From Gracilinema caldarium (GTDB taxonomy: Bacteria > Spirochaetota > Spirochaetia > Treponematales > Breznakiellaceae), in assembly GCF_029265695.1 (NCBI RefSeq), contig NZ_JAJUHW010000002.1, positions 62,001-126,000 of the forward strand: a stretch of DNA of 64,000 bases, in the 5' to 3' direction. This document shows, one piece after another, positions 61,950-64,000 of this stretch. Each line of letters starts with the position of its first letter. Position 1 is the stretch's first letter. Under the pieces are notes generated by a model. The model did not search any database. It saw only the letters and a program-made list of their open reading frames with translations, and had not been told where the DNA came from. Made by a program: the position numbers and the translations under genes.

Positions 61950-63254
61950 GTGCTTGCAGTCCCCAATGCATCCACCATATCGCAGACTCAAAAGTCAAAA
62001 CAGGGGCAGCGTAATTCAACTCTGTTCAAATCAAACCAATGTTCAGGATCCTTCGAAGGTATTCTAAAAAAATTACAGTCCTTCGGAAACGGCAACACCG
62101 ACTCTGGCGCTGAAATTGCGAGCAAGGAAAAATCTGTCTCTAAGTCGGGAACGGCGGACAAGCAAAGGTCTTTGCAATCAGTAAAGGCCAAAGCCGAAGG
62201 GACTAATAATAAAAAAGTGCCTCAGCAGCAAACGGAGAAGCGCTCGCCTTTTGATCCGCTCCATAGCGCCTTACAGAAAAATATCCATGAAGGTATTAGT
62301 ACATCGAACCTGTCGCTTAAAGAAACAGAAGGCATTCAGCAAAAGAAAAAAGATTCCTCAGGCGAAACAAGCGATCCAGGTACTGTCCTATCTCGTCAGG
62401 GTATTTCAAAGCAAAATGAACTTACAAAGCAGGGCCGAAACGGCAGGGCCGTACAAGATACTGGATCTGACCAAAACCTGGCAATCCTTGCGTCTCAAAA
62501 TGGAAGCCTAGTCCAGTCCCGGCAAAGTACGATTAAAGCGGAAAAACAAGATGATGTAAGTAGTACACAGGAAAAAAGAACGGAAAAAGTGCGGGACCGA
62601 CGGAAGGAACGGATAGATATAGAAGTCTATGACCTCAGGACCCAAAGCGCAGAACAGAAGGCAAAACAGAACGAAATAAGTAGCGCCGCCGAAGGAAACA
62701 CGAAAACCGCTGAGTTGACCGTCCATCTTAAAGAAGAGGGTATAAAAAAGGACAAGGGAGACTCATGGACAGCACCGCTTAGTCCCTCCCGTTCTTTTCA
62801 AGATATGCTTGCCCAGGAACTAAGAACCTCCTTAAACGGCGATATAGTAAAACATGCATCAATGGTACTTAAAGATGGAGGGGAAGGGCTTATCAGGCTG
62901 AACCTAAAACCTGAATCTCTCGGCAACATTAGAATAAAACTTGAAATGGCGGACAATAAGGTTTCTGGCCATATCGTCGTGGAAAGCGAAGAAGCTCTGC
63001 GGGCCTTTGAAAAAGAACTCCATTCTCTCGAGCAGGCTTTCAAAGATGGGGGATTCCAGGGGGCAAGTCTTGAAATTTCTGTGTCTGCCGATGGCCGCGG
63101 TTCAGGCCACGGGAGACAGGACAATCTGCAGCAACCCTTCTATTCAGAGCGGCTTGTAGCAGGCACGTATAGCGAGACGGTGTCTGATGTGCCGCTCTCC
63201 CAGAATAGCCAATTAAGTTCTGGAACAAATGTATCGATAAATATGTTAGCCTAA
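61950..63254 (+). CDS. fliK: Flagellar hook-length control protein FliK
   Basis: This 434-residue protein has a low-complexity, lysine- and glutamine-rich N-terminal two thirds and a C-terminal FliK domain: GEGLIRLNLKPESLGNIRIKLEMADNKVSGHIVVESEEALRAF at about 310-352, then LEQAFKDGGFQGASLEISV. FliK measures hook length and switches export specificity. GTG 61950 follows GGAGGAGGAAGG. It is followed at 13 bp by flgD. The disordered N-terminal part fits a ruler or exported segment. Confidence 0.9.
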   Translation: MLAVPNASTISQTQKSKQGQRNSTLFKSNQCSGSFEGILKKLQSFGNGNTDSGAEIASKEKSVSKSGTADKQRSLQSVKAKAEGTNNKKVPQQQTEKRSPFDPLHSALQKNIHEGISTSNLSLKETEGIQQKKKDSSGETSDPGTVLSRQGISKQNELTKQGRNGRAVQDTGSDQNLAILASQNGSLVQSRQSTIKAEKQDDVSSTQEKRTEKVRDRRKERIDIEVYDLRTQSAEQKAKQNEISSAAEGNTKTAELTVHLKEEGIKKDKGDSWTAPLSPSRSFQDMLAQELRTSLNGDIVKHASMVLKDGGEGLIRLNLKPESLGNIRIKLEMADNKVSGHIVVESEEALRAFEKELHSLEQAFKDGGFQGASLEISVSADGRGSGHGRQDNLQQPFYSERLVAGTYSETVSDVPLSQNSQLSSGTNVSINMLA

Positions 63255-63267
63255 GGAGGCCATACTG

Positions 63268-63717
63268 ATGGAACTGAATGCAACCCTGAATGCCCAGGAA
63301 CAATCACTGCTTCGCATGCAGGTGGATAGTTTTAACAAAGCGATTGAGCAGGGCAAAAAGACAAGTCAGAATTTGGGAAAAGATGATTTTATAAAAATCC
63401 TTATTACCCAGCTCACCCATCAGGATCCAACGGCACCGATGGAAGACAAGGAATTTATAGCCCAAATGGCCCAGTTTTCGTCCCTGGAACAAATGACCAA
63501 TATGGCGCAGGACTTTAACCGTCTTGCCAATATGCTGTCCGGCAGCGAAGCTACGAGCTCCCTGGGAAAGGCGGTAGAACTGACCGATGGTGATAAAGTG
63601 ATAAATGGAGTAGTGCAGGCTGTTACCAGGGGTGCAGTCCCCCAGGTTTTGGTCAACGGCAACTACTATATCTGGGAACAGGTTACTAAAGTGTACACCA
63701 ATGCGGATAAGGAGTAA
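63268..63717 (+). CDS. flgD: Flagellar hook-capping protein FlgD
   Basis: This 149-residue scaffold for hook assembly has the conserved N-terminal LGKDDFIKILITQLTHQDPTAPMEDKEFIAQMAQFSSLEQM at about 37-77 and a short C-terminal region; the Ig-like C-terminal domains of longer FlgD proteins are absent, as in other spirochaetes. AAGGAGG stands 8 nt before the ATG. It is the third gene of the flbB-fliK-flgD-flgE set. Confidence 0.94.
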   Translation: MELNATLNAQEQSLLRMQVDSFNKAIEQGKKTSQNLGKDDFIKILITQLTHQDPTAPMEDKEFIAQMAQFSSLEQMTNMAQDFNRLANMLSGSEATSSLGKAVELTDGDKVINGVVQAVTRGAVPQVLVNGNYYIWEQVTKVYTNADKE

Positions 63718-63723
63718 TGGCTT

Positions 63724-64000
63724 ATGATGCGATCATTGTATTCCGGTGTAGCGGGTTTACAGAATCACCAGGTCCGTATGGATGTGGTGGGTAACAATAT
63801 TTCTAATGTTAATACTACGGGCTTTAAAAAAGGAAGGGTCAATTTCCAAGACCTCTTGTATCAGCAGATGTCCGGTGCTGCTCGGCCCACCGAAGAGGTA
63901 GGCGGCGTGAATCCCAAAGAAGTCGGTCTTGGAATGATGATTGCTTCCATCGATACGATACATACCCAGGGATCCTTGCAGACTACCGGTGTTGGTACCG
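63724..64000 (+). CDS. flgE: Flagellar hook protein FlgE (partial, cut by window end)
   Basis: Ninety-two codons are visible from ATG 63724. The flagellar rod/hook N-terminal signature is clear: [19 protein letters not shown], then [18 protein letters not shown] and [17 protein letters not shown] residues, and later [22 protein letters not shown]. Position after flgD indicates FlgE, the hook subunit; in spirochaetes it carries the cross-linking cysteine, which lies beyond the window. AAGGAG stands about 9 nt before the ATG. Confidence 0.93.
   Translation, partial: MMRSLYSGVAGLQNHQVRMDVVGNNISNVNTTGFKKGRVNFQDLLYQQMSGAARPTEEVGGVNPKEVGLGMMIASIDTIHTQGSLQTTGVGT

Overview
This 64 kb window looks like the chromosome of a Treponema-type spirochaete. 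The evidence is gene content and synteny: a FlbB-like periplasmic-flagellum collar protein followed by fliK, flgD and flgE; a LptD-like protein (TP0515 type) directly behind uvrA; a motility-associated DUF115/Maf protein; PEGA, TPR and beta-propeller envelope proteins with no close relatives that I know; and a phoH-pgpH-ybeY-corC cluster. Base composition is moderate with no sharp break. I see no transposase, prophage, rRNA operon or CRISPR array, so this reads as core chromosome. Species assignment is inference.

Layout. 1-8 kb: tail of an ABC ATPase, a D-alanine aminotransferase/class V aminotransferase pair, a split ThrE-type exporter, a CNNM/CBS membrane protein with an HD-GYP protein, and an AlaA-type aminotransferase. 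8-18 kb: a DUF115 protein, a FtsI-type penicillin-binding protein and a signal peptidase read leftward; a LysM/M23 peptidase, a 47-residue peptide, a PIN-PhoH ATPase and a propeller/NodB-like protein read rightward; then a cyclase-like protein and tRNA-Val. 18-31 kb: uvrA-lptD, then phoH-pgpH-ybeY-corC-TPR. 31-37 kb: an orphan Cas2-like protein, prfB with its programmed frameshift, a PEGA protein, ftsY and an unknown exported protein. 37-47 kb: one long run of lolC-lolD-lolE-mcsA-mcsB-like-clpC, then a FAH-family enzyme, a class V aminotransferase and a glutathione-peroxidase-like protein. 47-57 kb: glgC, an mrfA-mrfB-like DNA repair pair, then leftward rdgB, an ion permease, a small membrane exporter and a UvrD-type helicase. 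57-61 kb: a methyltransferase-PsuK fusion, psuG and a metallophosphoesterase. 61-64 kb: a strongly structured intergenic region followed by flbB-fliK-flgD-flgE (flgE cut by the window end).

How it works together. Most genes lie in tight operons with ATGA/TAATG or longer overlaps and Shine-Dalgarno (SD) sites. In contrast, many genes at the head of a transcription unit have no SD site; a sigma-70-like -10 box sits only 6-9 nt before the start codon, which suggests leaderless mRNAs. That rule also settles several starts (uvrA, rdgB, thrE). The points most worth a second look are the leaderless pattern, a 5'-terminal hairpin that would mask the phoH ribosome-binding site, the nested inverted repeats before flbB, the methyltransferase-pseudouridine kinase fusion, an McsB homologue lacking key kinase residues next to intact mcsA and clpC, an orphan Cas2-like gene, a NodB domain that has lost its metal ligands, and an MrfAB-like repair pair. 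All homology statements come from reading motifs, not from database searches.
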